DNA of 43,222 bases from DASZIT01 sp052143315 (GTDB lineage: Bacteria > Actinomycetota > Acidimicrobiia > Acidimicrobiales > RAAP-2), in contig JBKQTE010000098.1 in assembly GCA_052143315.1 (NCBI GenBank), forward strand, positions 1 to 43,222, in the 5' to 3' direction. The translations under genes and the position numbers were made by a program. Position 1 is the stretch's first letter. Each line of letters opens with the position of its first letter. The notes below the pieces were generated by a model that was not told the origin of the DNA, ran no database searches, and was given only the letters and a program-made list of their open reading frames with translations. Shown one piece after another: positions 26,930 through 34,264 of the stretch.

Positions 26930-28908
26930 CCGACACCGACCCGGAACCGGGAGACGACATCCTGCCCCGCCAGTGGTACCGCTACCCGGTGGCCGGCGCC
27001 CTCTACCTGGTGGCCTCGGTGGCCTTGTGGTGGCACGTGTGGAGCGCGGCCGGTGGCCCGTCGTCGGTGATGACGTGCGCCTGCACCGACGCCGGCCGGG
27101 GCGTCTGGTACCTCGAGTGGTCGGCCTACGCCCTGTCCCACGGTCACGACCTGCTGTACTCGAACTGGCTCTTCCACCCCGCCGGGTTCGACCTGCTGAC
27201 CGACACCAGCATCCAGGCGATCGGCGTGGTCATGGCCCCGGTGACCCTCCTGTTCGGCCCGGTGGCCAGCTTCAACACGGCAGCCACCCTGGTGCCGGTG
27301 GTCACCGCCCTCTCCATGTTCTGGCTGCTGCAGCGATGGGTGCGGTGGACGCCGGCCGCCTTCGTGGGCGGCCTCTTCTACGGCTTCTCCACCTTCGTGG
27401 TGGTGCAGCTGGCCTTCGGGTGGCTCAACCTGGCCCTGCTGGCCCTGGTGCCCCCCATGGTCGCCTGCCTCGACGAGCTCCTGGTCCGCCAACTCCGGTC
27501 CTCGGTGAAGGTGGGGCTCGTCCTCGGCGTGCTGGTGGTGGTGGAGTTCTTCGTCAGCAGCGAGATGGTCGTGATCCTGGGGGTGTCCGGGCTCGTCACC
27601 GTCGTGCTGCTGGTGGGTCACGCCGGGCGGCGCGATCCCGACGACCTCCGCCGCCGGGCCCGGCACGCCGCTCCCGGGGTGGCCGTCGCCGCCGGGATGA
27701 CCACCGTGCTGCTGGCCTACCCGGTCTGGCTGTTCGTGGCCGGCCCCGCCCACCTGTCCGGCACCCTGTGGTCGACCAGCGTCCCCGGTGACCTTGGCAA
27801 TACCGTCGGCAACTTCTGGAGCCATCTCGGTGCGTGGGGCCCGGTGTCCTCCCGGTTCCTGGCCGCCGAGGCGTCCGTGCTCGGCGGGTACCGGGGCCCG
27901 CCGGTCCCGTCCCCCTCCTATCTGGGGCTGGGCATGGTGGCGGTGCTGGCGGCGGGCATGGCGTGGTGGCGCCGCGACCGCCGCCTCTGGCTGTTCGGTG
28001 CCCTGGGAGCGGCCACCGCGCTGTTGAGCCTGCGGGTCGGCGGTGGCCACTGGGGCCCATGGGGGATCGTCGACCACCTGCCGTTCCTCCGGGACGTGGT
28101 CCAGTCGCGCTTCTCGGCGGTCACCGACCTCTGTGCGGCGGTGATGCTGGCGGTGGTCGTGGACCGGACCCGGGCCGAGGCGGCCCGGCGGTGGCGGTTC
28201 CGGCGGCCACCGGGGTCCCCCCGCCGTCTCCGGTCCGCCGTCCCCGGGCTGGTGGCACCGGTGGTGGCGGCCGTGGCCCTCGTCCCCACCGGTGCCGTGC
28301 TCGCCCCCAACCTGCCGCTCACGGTCCAGCGGGTCGACATGCCCCGATGGTTCACGGCGGTGGCTCCCTCGCTCCCCCCGTCCCGGGTGCTGCTGACCTA
28401 CCCGTTCGCCACCGCCGACTCCCAGGCCGCCATCCCGTGGCAGGCGATGGCCGGCATGCGCTTCAAGATGGCCGGCGGCGGAGGGCCGACCGGCACGGTG
28501 GCTCGGGCTGGGGCGGACTCGGCCGGGTTCGCGGTGCTCCACGACGCCTCGGTGGTGGTGGCAGCGGCCCCGGCCATCTCGTCGTCGAACCTGGCGGCCG
28601 TGAGGAAGGCGATGCGCGACTGGCAGGTGACCACGGTGGTGGTCCCCGACGACACCGGGCTGGACCGCTACGAACAGGCCCGGGGCACCGCCTACGGGGT
28701 GGCCTTCCTCACCGCGGTGATGGGCACGGCGCCCACCCGGCAGACGGGGGCCTGGGTTTGGAGTGTGGCCACCACCGCGGCACCGCCGCTCGCCCTCCCG
28801 ACCGCCGCCTTCGACGCCTGTGTGGCGCTCGGACCGGCCCCCGGAGGAGCGTCCGGAGGAGCGTCCGGAGCTCAGGTTGCCGCCTGCGTGCTCCATGCCG
28901 GGCCATAG
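26926..28908 (+). CDS. GT-C-like membrane protein, CACTD variant (paralog F)
   Basis: A 660-residue family member. Its motif is C51-A-C53-T-D55, so Gly is replaced by Thr before the Asp, followed by AGRGVWYLEWSAYALSHGHD and FHPAGFDLLTDTS. The neighbouring MAPVTLLFGPVASFNTAATL also deviates from the usual VTWLFGP. WTPAAFVGGLFYGFSTFVVV, GPAHLSG and VLGGYRGP remain. The C-terminal domain contains IPWQAMAGMRFKMAGGGGP and VTTVVVPDDTGLDRYEQ. Near the C-terminus a 12-nt tandem repeat (28843-28869) encodes GGASGGAS between the two terminal cysteines, which are 22 residues apart, the longest spacing in the family. GTG 26926 overlaps the stop of paralog E, so the two are coupled. Confidence 0.68.
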   Translation: MTDTDPEPGDDILPRQWYRYPVAGALYLVASVALWWHVWSAAGGPSSVMTCACTDAGRGVWYLEWSAYALSHGHDLLYSNWLFHPAGFDLLTDTSIQAIGVVMAPVTLLFGPVASFNTAATLVPVVTALSMFWLLQRWVRWTPAAFVGGLFYGFSTFVVVQLAFGWLNLALLALVPPMVACLDELLVRQLRSSVKVGLVLGVLVVVEFFVSSEMVVILGVSGLVTVVLLVGHAGRRDPDDLRRRARHAAPGVAVAAGMTTVLLAYPVWLFVAGPAHLSGTLWSTSVPGDLGNTVGNFWSHLGAWGPVSSRFLAAEASVLGGYRGPPVPSPSYLGLGMVAVLAAGMAWWRRDRRLWLFGALGAATALLSLRVGGGHWGPWGIVDHLPFLRDVVQSRFSAVTDLCAAVMLAVVVDRTRAEAARRWRFRRPPGSPRRLRSAVPGLVAPVVAAVALVPTGAVLAPNLPLTVQRVDMPRWFTAVAPSLPPSRVLLTYPFATADSQAAIPWQAMAGMRFKMAGGGGPTGTVARAGADSAGFAVLHDASVVVAAAPAISSSNLAAVRKAMRDWQVTTVVVPDDTGLDRYEQARGTAYGVAFLTAVMGTAPTRQTGAWVWSVATTAAPPLALPTAAFDACVALGPAPGGASGGASGAQVAACVLHAGP

Positions 28909-28947
28909 CGGCCCGCCCCGGTCAAGAGCCGGAGGAGGCCCGTGGGG

Positions 28948-28953
28948 TACCAT
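28948..28953 (+). promoter_or_regulatory. -10 hexamer TACCAT before the acyltransferase region
   Basis: TACCAT is identical to the hexamers before 30344 and 39102. It lies 7 nt before ATG 28961, which opens only a 23-codon frame, and 87 nt before the chosen acyltransferase start. Confidence 0.45.
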
Positions 28954-28960
28954 CCACCCG

Positions 28961-29032
28961 ATGTCACCGCTGCCTCGGCGAGCCGGCGTCGTCACGATAG
29001 GGACCGGACCGACGCACCAGTCGGCCAGGTAG
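28961..29032 (+). CDS. Possible leaderless upstream mini-ORF (23 codons)
   Basis: ATG 28961 lies 7 nt after TACCAT, the usual leaderless distance in this window. The frame (MSPLPRRAGVVTIGTGPTHQ...) ends at TAG 29030-29032, 8 nt before the GTG chosen for the acyltransferase. It may be a leader peptide whose termination allows reinitiation at the main gene. It could also be the true N-terminus broken by a frameshift or a sequencing error. No peptide function is proposed. Confidence 0.3.
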   Translation: MSPLPRRAGVVTIGTGPTHQSAR

Positions 29033-29040
29033 TCCGAGCC

Positions 29041-30285
29041 GTGGACGACGGGAGCCAAACGCTTCCCCCGGCCGGCGCGATCACCGTCCCCGGTGCCGCC
29101 GTGGTCGAGGCCCCGATTTCGGCCACGACCGTAGCCACCACGACGGTCGCGGCGACGGCCGCGGCGGCGGCCACGGCCACGGCCACCGGCGTCCAGGCCA
29201 CCGGGACGCCCTTCCGGCTCGGGAACCGGCCCCCGCTGACCGGGATCCGCGCCCTGTTGATGATCCCGGTGGTCGTCTACCACTCGAACTTCAAGACGCT
29301 GCCCGGCGCCTGGGTGCCGCTCCAGGTCTTCTTCGTCCTCAGCGGCTTCCTGATCACCGCCATGTTGGACTCGGAGGGTCGGAGGAACGGCCGGATCAGC
29401 CTCAAGGGCTTCTACTCCCGCCGAGTCGTCCGTCTGGTGCCACCGCTACTGGTGACCGTGGCGCTGATGGCTGTCTACGCGTCCTTCGTCCACGTGGCCG
29501 ACGCCTCCCAGCGGATCTGGGGAGACAGCGCCGCCGCTCTCTTCTACTCCGACTATCGCCAGGCGCTGGGCCATGCGCCGTTCTTCGGGTTCCTGGCCCA
29601 GACGTGGTCGCTGTCGGTGGAGGAGAACTTCTACGTCATCTGGTCGGTGTTGATCGTGGCCGCCTTTATCGCCCATCGCCGGCGCCTGGCCTACGTCTTC
29701 TCCCTCGCCGGCATCGCCTTCAGCGTGGCCGACCGACTGTGGCTGGTCTACGGCGCCCCCCACTACGACCACGCGGTCTTCACCCGCGTGTACTACGCCT
29801 TCGACAGTCGAGCCGACGCCATGTTCCTCGGCTGCCTGCTGGGGCTGCTGGCCAACGACGGGTGCTTCAGCCACTGGCGGCCGTGGGCGACCCGCCTGCT
29901 GTCGGTGGCCGCCGTCGGCTCCAGTGCCTTTCTGATCTGGATCCTCCTGACCGCTCCGCTGTGGCAGGAACAGCTGCTCGTCTGGTGGCTGCCGCTCAGC
30001 ACCATCGCCTCGGCGATCATCCTGGTCTACTTCGTGATCCGCCCCCGGGGGTGGGGATCCCGATTCGTCGGGATCGCCCCCCTGGTGTTCCTGGGCGAGC
30101 TGTCGTACACGGTGTACCTGGTCCACTTCCCGGTGTTCCTGGCCATCCAGCCCAACGGCACCGGCTGGGGGTTCTGGCCGACCGAGCTGCTCCGGCTGGC
30201 CATCATCGCCACCATCGCCGTGGCCAGCTGGTTCCTCATCGAAAAGCCACTGATGCGGTGGCGGCAACGGTCTGCCGCCCGGTAG
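29041..30285 (+). CDS. Acyltransferase-3 membrane protein
   Basis: A 414-residue O-acyltransferase, paralog of the 23635-24846 gene: FRLGNRPPLTGIRALLMIPV, VYHSNFKTLPGAWVPL with the conserved His, VFFVLSGFLITAML, FYSRRVVRLVPPLLV and TWSLSVEENFYVIWSVL. About ten membrane helices end in ASWFLIEKPLMRWRQR. An Ala/Thr-rich low-complexity segment (about residues 22-55) precedes the domain. The start is uncertain. GTG 29041 is preferred because the in-frame extension to 28942 is His/Arg-rich and crosses the promoter hexamer. It lies 8 nt after the mini-ORF stop and has only a weak upstream AGG. It follows paralog F and precedes the acyltransferase-SGNH gene. Confidence 0.82.
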   Translation: MDDGSQTLPPAGAITVPGAAVVEAPISATTVATTTVAATAAAAATATATGVQATGTPFRLGNRPPLTGIRALLMIPVVVYHSNFKTLPGAWVPLQVFFVLSGFLITAMLDSEGRRNGRISLKGFYSRRVVRLVPPLLVTVALMAVYASFVHVADASQRIWGDSAAALFYSDYRQALGHAPFFGFLAQTWSLSVEENFYVIWSVLIVAAFIAHRRRLAYVFSLAGIAFSVADRLWLVYGAPHYDHAVFTRVYYAFDSRADAMFLGCLLGLLANDGCFSHWRPWATRLLSVAAVGSSAFLIWILLTAPLWQEQLLVWWLPLSTIASAIILVYFVIRPRGWGSRFVGIAPLVFLGELSYTVYLVHFPVFLAIQPNGTGWGFWPTELLRLAIIATIAVASWFLIEKPLMRWRQRSAAR

Positions 30286-30286
30286 C

Positions 30287-30311
30287 CGACGTCGGGTCGC
30301 CCGCGACGTCG
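30287..30311 (+). promoter_or_regulatory. Two CGACGTCG palindromes before the acyltransferase-SGNH gene
   Basis: Exact 8-bp palindromes at 30287-30294 and 30304-30311 have centres 17 bp apart and lie 20-45 nt upstream of the TACCAT hexamer. They could form a two-site operator. CG-rich palindromes also arise by chance in such DNA. Confidence 0.3.
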
Positions 30312-30331
30312 GTGGGTGGCAGCCCCGGAGC

Positions 30332-30337
30332 TACCAT
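30332..30337 (+). promoter_or_regulatory. -10 hexamer TACCAT for the acyltransferase-SGNH gene
   Basis: TACCAT is followed by six bases and GTG 30344, predicting a leaderless message. No ribosome binding site is visible. Confidence 0.5.
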
Positions 30338-30343
30338 TGGCCG

Positions 30344-32500
30344 GTGGTAGATCCTGTGGACACGGGTCCCACAGCCCAGCCGACAGGGGCGGACCACCAG
30401 GCGGCGACGGCCCACCAGGAAGACGGGGGGCCCGAGCCGTCTATCGGCCGGATCCCCGCACTGGACGGGGTCCGGGCGATCGGGATCGTCCTGGTCCTCT
30501 TCTTCCACGGTGGCTTCGGGTGGGCTGGCGGGGGCTTCTTCGGCGTCGACGTCTTCTTCGTGCTGTCCGGATTCCTCATCACCGGCCTGCTGGTCTCCGA
30601 GTTCCGCCAGAATGCCCACATCGGCCTGAAGCGGTTCTGGGGCCACCGCGTCCGCCGGCTGGTCCCCGCCCTGCTGGCCATGATGGCCGGCGTGGCCGTC
30701 TACGCCGTCTTCTTCGCCCCGCCGGACACCCTGGGCCAGCTGCGAGGCGATGCCGTGGCCACCCTGCTCTACGGGAACAACTGGCACCAGATCGCCTCGG
30801 GCCAGGGCTACTTCGCCGCCCTCGACACTCCCCGCCCGCTCCTGCACACCTGGTCGCTCTCGATCGAGGAGCAGTTCTACCTGGTGTGGCCCCTGGTGGT
30901 GCTGGCCGTCCTGCACGTCACCCGCTCCCTGCGAGTGCTGCTCACTATCACGGTGATCGGGGCGGTGGCCAGCGCGGTGGAGATGGCCTACCTCTACGGC
31001 GACGGCTCCGGCCAGAGCCGGGTCTACTACGGCACTGACACCCGGGCCCAGGCGCTGCTGATCGGGGCGGCACTCGCCGTCCTCCTCGCCCCGCCCCTCG
31101 CCCGGAGGTCACGGGGTGGCCGGGAGCTCCCCTCCACCTCGCTGGTACGGTCCTTCCGGTTCGGTGCTGTCGCCCGGGGGTCCCTGGTTGCCGTGGGCGG
31201 AGCCGGGCTGGCGGTGGTGGTCTGGATGTCGGTCACCGACAACGCCACCACCTCGTGGATCTACCGCGGCGGCTTCGCCCTGCTGGCCCTGGCCACCGCG
31301 GCGGTGATCGCCTGCGTGGCCCTGGTGCCGGCCAGCCCCTGGGCCCGGGCCCTCTCCGTCCGCCCGGTGCGCTCTATCGGCGCCATCTCCTACGGGCTCT
31401 ACCTGTGGCACTGGCCCATCTTCGTGTTCCTGGACAACGCCCGGACCGGTCTGGTGGGCTGGCCCCTGTTCGGGCTGCGGGTCGGGGTGTCGGTGGCGGT
31501 GGCCGCCGCCTCCCTCCGCTTCCTGGAGATGCCGATCCGTCGGGGGGCGTTGCGAGGGTGGAGGGGCTGGGCGGCCACCCCGCTGGCGGTGGGAGGGACG
31601 GCGGTCATCCTGGTGGCCTCGACAGCCGGCGCCGCCCCGGCGTTGACGGCCCAGAGCGCCAGCAGCACCGTGAGCTCGAGCCCGGCCGGCCAGGTGGGGG
31701 ACCCGGGCACCAGCGCCAACACGCCGGTGGTGCCGGCCGGGACCGGCGGCCCGATCCGGGCGCTGCTGGTGGGGGACTCCGAGGCGAGCTTCCTCGGCTT
31801 CGGGCTGGGACCGGACTCCGGCGCCCACGACGTCGACTATGCCGGGGACGGGGTGTTCGGATGCGGGCTGGTCCAGGGCACCACCCTGTTCCACGGCACG
31901 GTCGTCCCCCAGGCCGAGGGCGAGCGGGGCGGGCAGGTGCCTGTCCCGTGCTCCACCCAGCTCGCCCGGTGGCAGGCGGACCTGGACGCCTTCCACCCGG
32001 ACGTCGTGCTGCTGTCCGACGGTGAGTACGAGGTGCGCGACCAGCTGGTGGACGGGAAGTGGACCCACCTCGGCGAGCCCGGGTTCGACACCGCCGAGCT
32101 GCGCGCCCTCCAAGGTGCCGTCAGCACGCTCCGCTCGACGGGGGCCACGGTGGTGCTGCTGACCGCTGTCTACTACCGACAGCCCGAGCAGGCCGACGGT
32201 GAGCCGTGGCCGGAGGACGACCCCCGGCGCGTCGACGAGTACAACGCCTTGCTCCGAAAGGTGGCGACGGCCGACGGCCCCGGGGTGGTGGTGGAGGACC
32301 TGAACGCCCATCTCGACCCCGGGGGCCACTACGACCAGTACATCGGCGGGGTGAACGTGCGCTACGCCGACGGCATCCACGTGGACGCCGCCGGGGCCAA
32401 GCTGGTGTCCCCGTGGCTGCTCTCCCAGGTGGAGGCGTTGGGCACCGCCAACCGGGCCGCCTCGGCGCCGGCCACCACCACCACCTCGGCGCCCTCCTAG
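30344..32500 (+). CDS. Acyltransferase-3 membrane protein fused to SGNH domain
   Basis: A 718-residue OafA/OatA-like protein with the same two-domain plan as the gene at 5343-7373. The acyltransferase part (about 35-430) has PALDGVRAIGIVLVLFFHGG with the conserved His, VDVFFVLSGFLITGLL, FWGHRVRRLVPALLA and HTWSLSIEEQFYLVWP. A Ser/Ala/Pro linker follows. The SGNH domain starts with LLVGDSEASFLGFG (Ser near 478) and ends with ADGIHVD (Asp/His near 675). The expected role is transfer of an acyl group to a cell-surface glycan. GTG 30344 is set by the TACCAT spacing. Its TAG shares the palindromic CTAG with the stop of the converging gene. Confidence 0.88.
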   Translation: MVDPVDTGPTAQPTGADHQAATAHQEDGGPEPSIGRIPALDGVRAIGIVLVLFFHGGFGWAGGGFFGVDVFFVLSGFLITGLLVSEFRQNAHIGLKRFWGHRVRRLVPALLAMMAGVAVYAVFFAPPDTLGQLRGDAVATLLYGNNWHQIASGQGYFAALDTPRPLLHTWSLSIEEQFYLVWPLVVLAVLHVTRSLRVLLTITVIGAVASAVEMAYLYGDGSGQSRVYYGTDTRAQALLIGAALAVLLAPPLARRSRGGRELPSTSLVRSFRFGAVARGSLVAVGGAGLAVVVWMSVTDNATTSWIYRGGFALLALATAAVIACVALVPASPWARALSVRPVRSIGAISYGLYLWHWPIFVFLDNARTGLVGWPLFGLRVGVSVAVAAASLRFLEMPIRRGALRGWRGWAATPLAVGGTAVILVASTAGAAPALTAQSASSTVSSSPAGQVGDPGTSANTPVVPAGTGGPIRALLVGDSEASFLGFGLGPDSGAHDVDYAGDGVFGCGLVQGTTLFHGTVVPQAEGERGGQVPVPCSTQLARWQADLDAFHPDVVLLSDGEYEVRDQLVDGKWTHLGEPGFDTAELRALQGAVSTLRSTGATVVLLTAVYYRQPEQADGEPWPEDDPRRVDEYNALLRKVATADGPGVVVEDLNAHLDPGGHYDQYIGGVNVRYADGIHVDAAGAKLVSPWLLSQVEALGTANRAASAPATTTTSAPS

Positions 32501-34260
32501 CCGGACCGTCCGGACGGTCCGCCCGACGGGGTGCAGTGGGTGGCGGGAAGCGGGTCGGGCCGGTCGGAGACGGTGACGGCGATCTCCCCCAGGCGCCCCC
32601 GGTAGCCGGTCATGGCCGGCGATGCCGGCGACCACTGGCTGAGCTCCACCTGGCGGTTCTCGTGCCCGGTGGTCTGGTACCCGGGCCCGAACTGGGCCTT
32701 CCAGAACGAATTGACCCTGGGGTGGTAGCCGAGCTGGTCGAGCTGGTCGACCAGGCCGATGAACTGTTCGGTGGGGATGAGGTCGGGCTGGCACCGGGCG
32801 TCGGTGAACCCGTTGTCACCCACGAAGACGGTGCCGCTCCGGTCGAGGCCGGGCGTCACCAGGGACACCAGGCTGCCGACGGTGGGGTCGGACACCGTGT
32901 CCAGCGGCGGCAGGGTGGCCAGCCGGACCGAGAGCGCCCCGGACACCGCCACCGCCACCCCGCACAGGGCCAGGCGGGCGGCCGCCGTCGAGGTCAGCGG
33001 CCGGCCGTCGGGCAGCCGGGGCCCCGGCCAACGCACCATGCCGGTCCCGATGCACGCCGCCACCGGGACGGCCACGCCCCACACCAGCAGGTACCCGTAG
33101 ATGGGCCCCACCACCTGGCTGGCCGCCGCCACCGTGGCGATGCCACCGACCAGGCTGAGGGCGCCGAGGCCGGCGGCGAACCGGGCCCGCTGGCGCACCC
33201 CGGCCACCGTCGTCGCCACCCCGGCCAGCACCACTGCCACGGTGGCGGTCACGGCCCCGACGACGTGGGCAGGCGTGCCGCCCAGCCACGAGCTCATGAC
33301 CTCGGACGGCCCTTCGACCAGGACGCCGTTGACGGCCACCACCGACCGCAGGGCCGACCCCAGCGACTGGGTGGGATGACCGGCGGTGAAGAACCGGTAG
33401 ATCAGGGTGAGGTTGCCGGGATGGTTGGTCACCTGCTGGACGACCGGCGGCGCCCACATGGCCACGAACACCACCGCCGCCCCCGCCGCCCACCACACCG
33501 ACCCGGTCGGCCGCCCGGCCGGGGCGGAGCGGCGACGACGGTCGACGACCACGGTGCCCAGCCAGCCGGCCACCGCGGCTGCCAACACCGCCATCACCAG
33601 GGGGAGGCTCGAGATATTGGTCTGGATCACGAAGCTCCCCACCAGCACCGCCCCGAGCAGCGACGGCCACGACCGGGCCAGGGCGGCGGCGCACAGCAGG
33701 ATGAACAGCAGCAGGGGGTAGATGACCACGGTGGGGTTCCACGGGCTGACCAGCGCCCCGAGCGCCCCTTCCGAGTACGTGGTGGCCCCGGGGCCGATGG
33801 AGGCCAGCAGGAGCCCGAGCAGCCCTACCCAGGCCGCCGCCCACACCGACCTGACCGGCGAGGTGCGACGGCGCACCACCCACACGCACCCCACCGCGGC
33901 CAGGGCGTTGATGGCGGTGGCGCCGATGAACTCGGCCCGGGCGCCGGAGCCGAAGAGCCGGTACGCCACCGACAGCAGGTAGAAGTAGGCGGGACCGGGA
34001 TGGTTCCAACCGTTGTGGTCGAACACTCCCAGCTGCTGCTTCCAGCGCAGGGCCTCTCGGGTGTGCAGGTCGATGAGGGCGAGGTCGTCGGGGAGGGTCA
34101 GGTGCCGGCCCGACGCCAATGCGAACCGGCCCAGGATGATGGCGAAGGGGACGATCACCGCCCCGAAGGCCAGCGCGGTCAGCCGCGCCGGGTGCGCGCC
34201 GGTCGTGGCGGGGGCCGACGGTCCGGTCGGCCCCCGGGCCCCCAGGGGGTGCTCCTCCAC
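32497..34260 (-). CDS. GT39-like membrane glycosyltransferase
   Basis: A 587-residue multi-pass protein. The first outer loop has LPDDLALIDLHTREALRW followed by FDHNGWNHPGPAYFYLL. The 'DD ... HPGP..Y' order is typical of GT39/ArnT-type GT-C enzymes that use polyprenyl-phosphate sugars. About eleven helices are followed by a C-terminal soluble part (about 470-587) starting VFVGDNGFTDARC. The GTG start is 4 nt after the stop of the Tat-exported protein upstream, so the two are probably translated together. The stop uses the same CTAG as the converging acyltransferase-SGNH gene. Substrate unknown; it does not belong to the six-copy family. Confidence 0.65.
   Translation of the reverse strand: MEEHPLGARGPTGPSAPATTGAHPARLTALAFGAVIVPFAIILGRFALASGRHLTLPDDLALIDLHTREALRWKQQLGVFDHNGWNHPGPAYFYLLSVAYRLFGSGARAEFIGATAINALAAVGCVWVVRRRTSPVRSVWAAAWVGLLGLLLASIGPGATTYSEGALGALVSPWNPTVVIYPLLLFILLCAAALARSWPSLLGAVLVGSFVIQTNISSLPLVMAVLAAAVAGWLGTVVVDRRRRSAPAGRPTGSVWWAAGAAVVFVAMWAPPVVQQVTNHPGNLTLIYRFFTAGHPTQSLGSALRSVVAVNGVLVEGPSEVMSSWLGGTPAHVVGAVTATVAVVLAGVATTVAGVRQRARFAAGLGALSLVGGIATVAAASQVVGPIYGYLLVWGVAVPVAACIGTGMVRWPGPRLPDGRPLTSTAAARLALCGVAVAVSGALSVRLATLPPLDTVSDPTVGSLVSLVTPGLDRSGTVFVGDNGFTDARCQPDLIPTEQFIGLVDQLDQLGYHPRVNSFWKAQFGPGYQTTGHENRQVELSQWSPASPAMTGYRGRLGEIAVTVSDRPDPLPATHCTPSGGPSGRSG
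32502..32521. terminator. 20-bp perfect palindrome next to shared CTAG stops
   Basis: GGACCGTCC and GGACGGTCC abut, extended by one C/G pair, directly after the plus-strand stop. It lies inside the last codons of the minus-strand gene and encodes its Gly/Pro/Ser-rich end. With no loop and no T tract, its value as a terminator is uncertain. Confidence 0.4.
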
Positions 34261-34264
34261 CTGG

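Noticed and set aside
28843..28869. Short tandem repeat considered as a CRISPR or regulatory repeat
   Set aside because: It is an in-frame 12-nt repeat encoding Gly-Gly-Ala-Ser in paralog F; there are no spacers and no repeat array.
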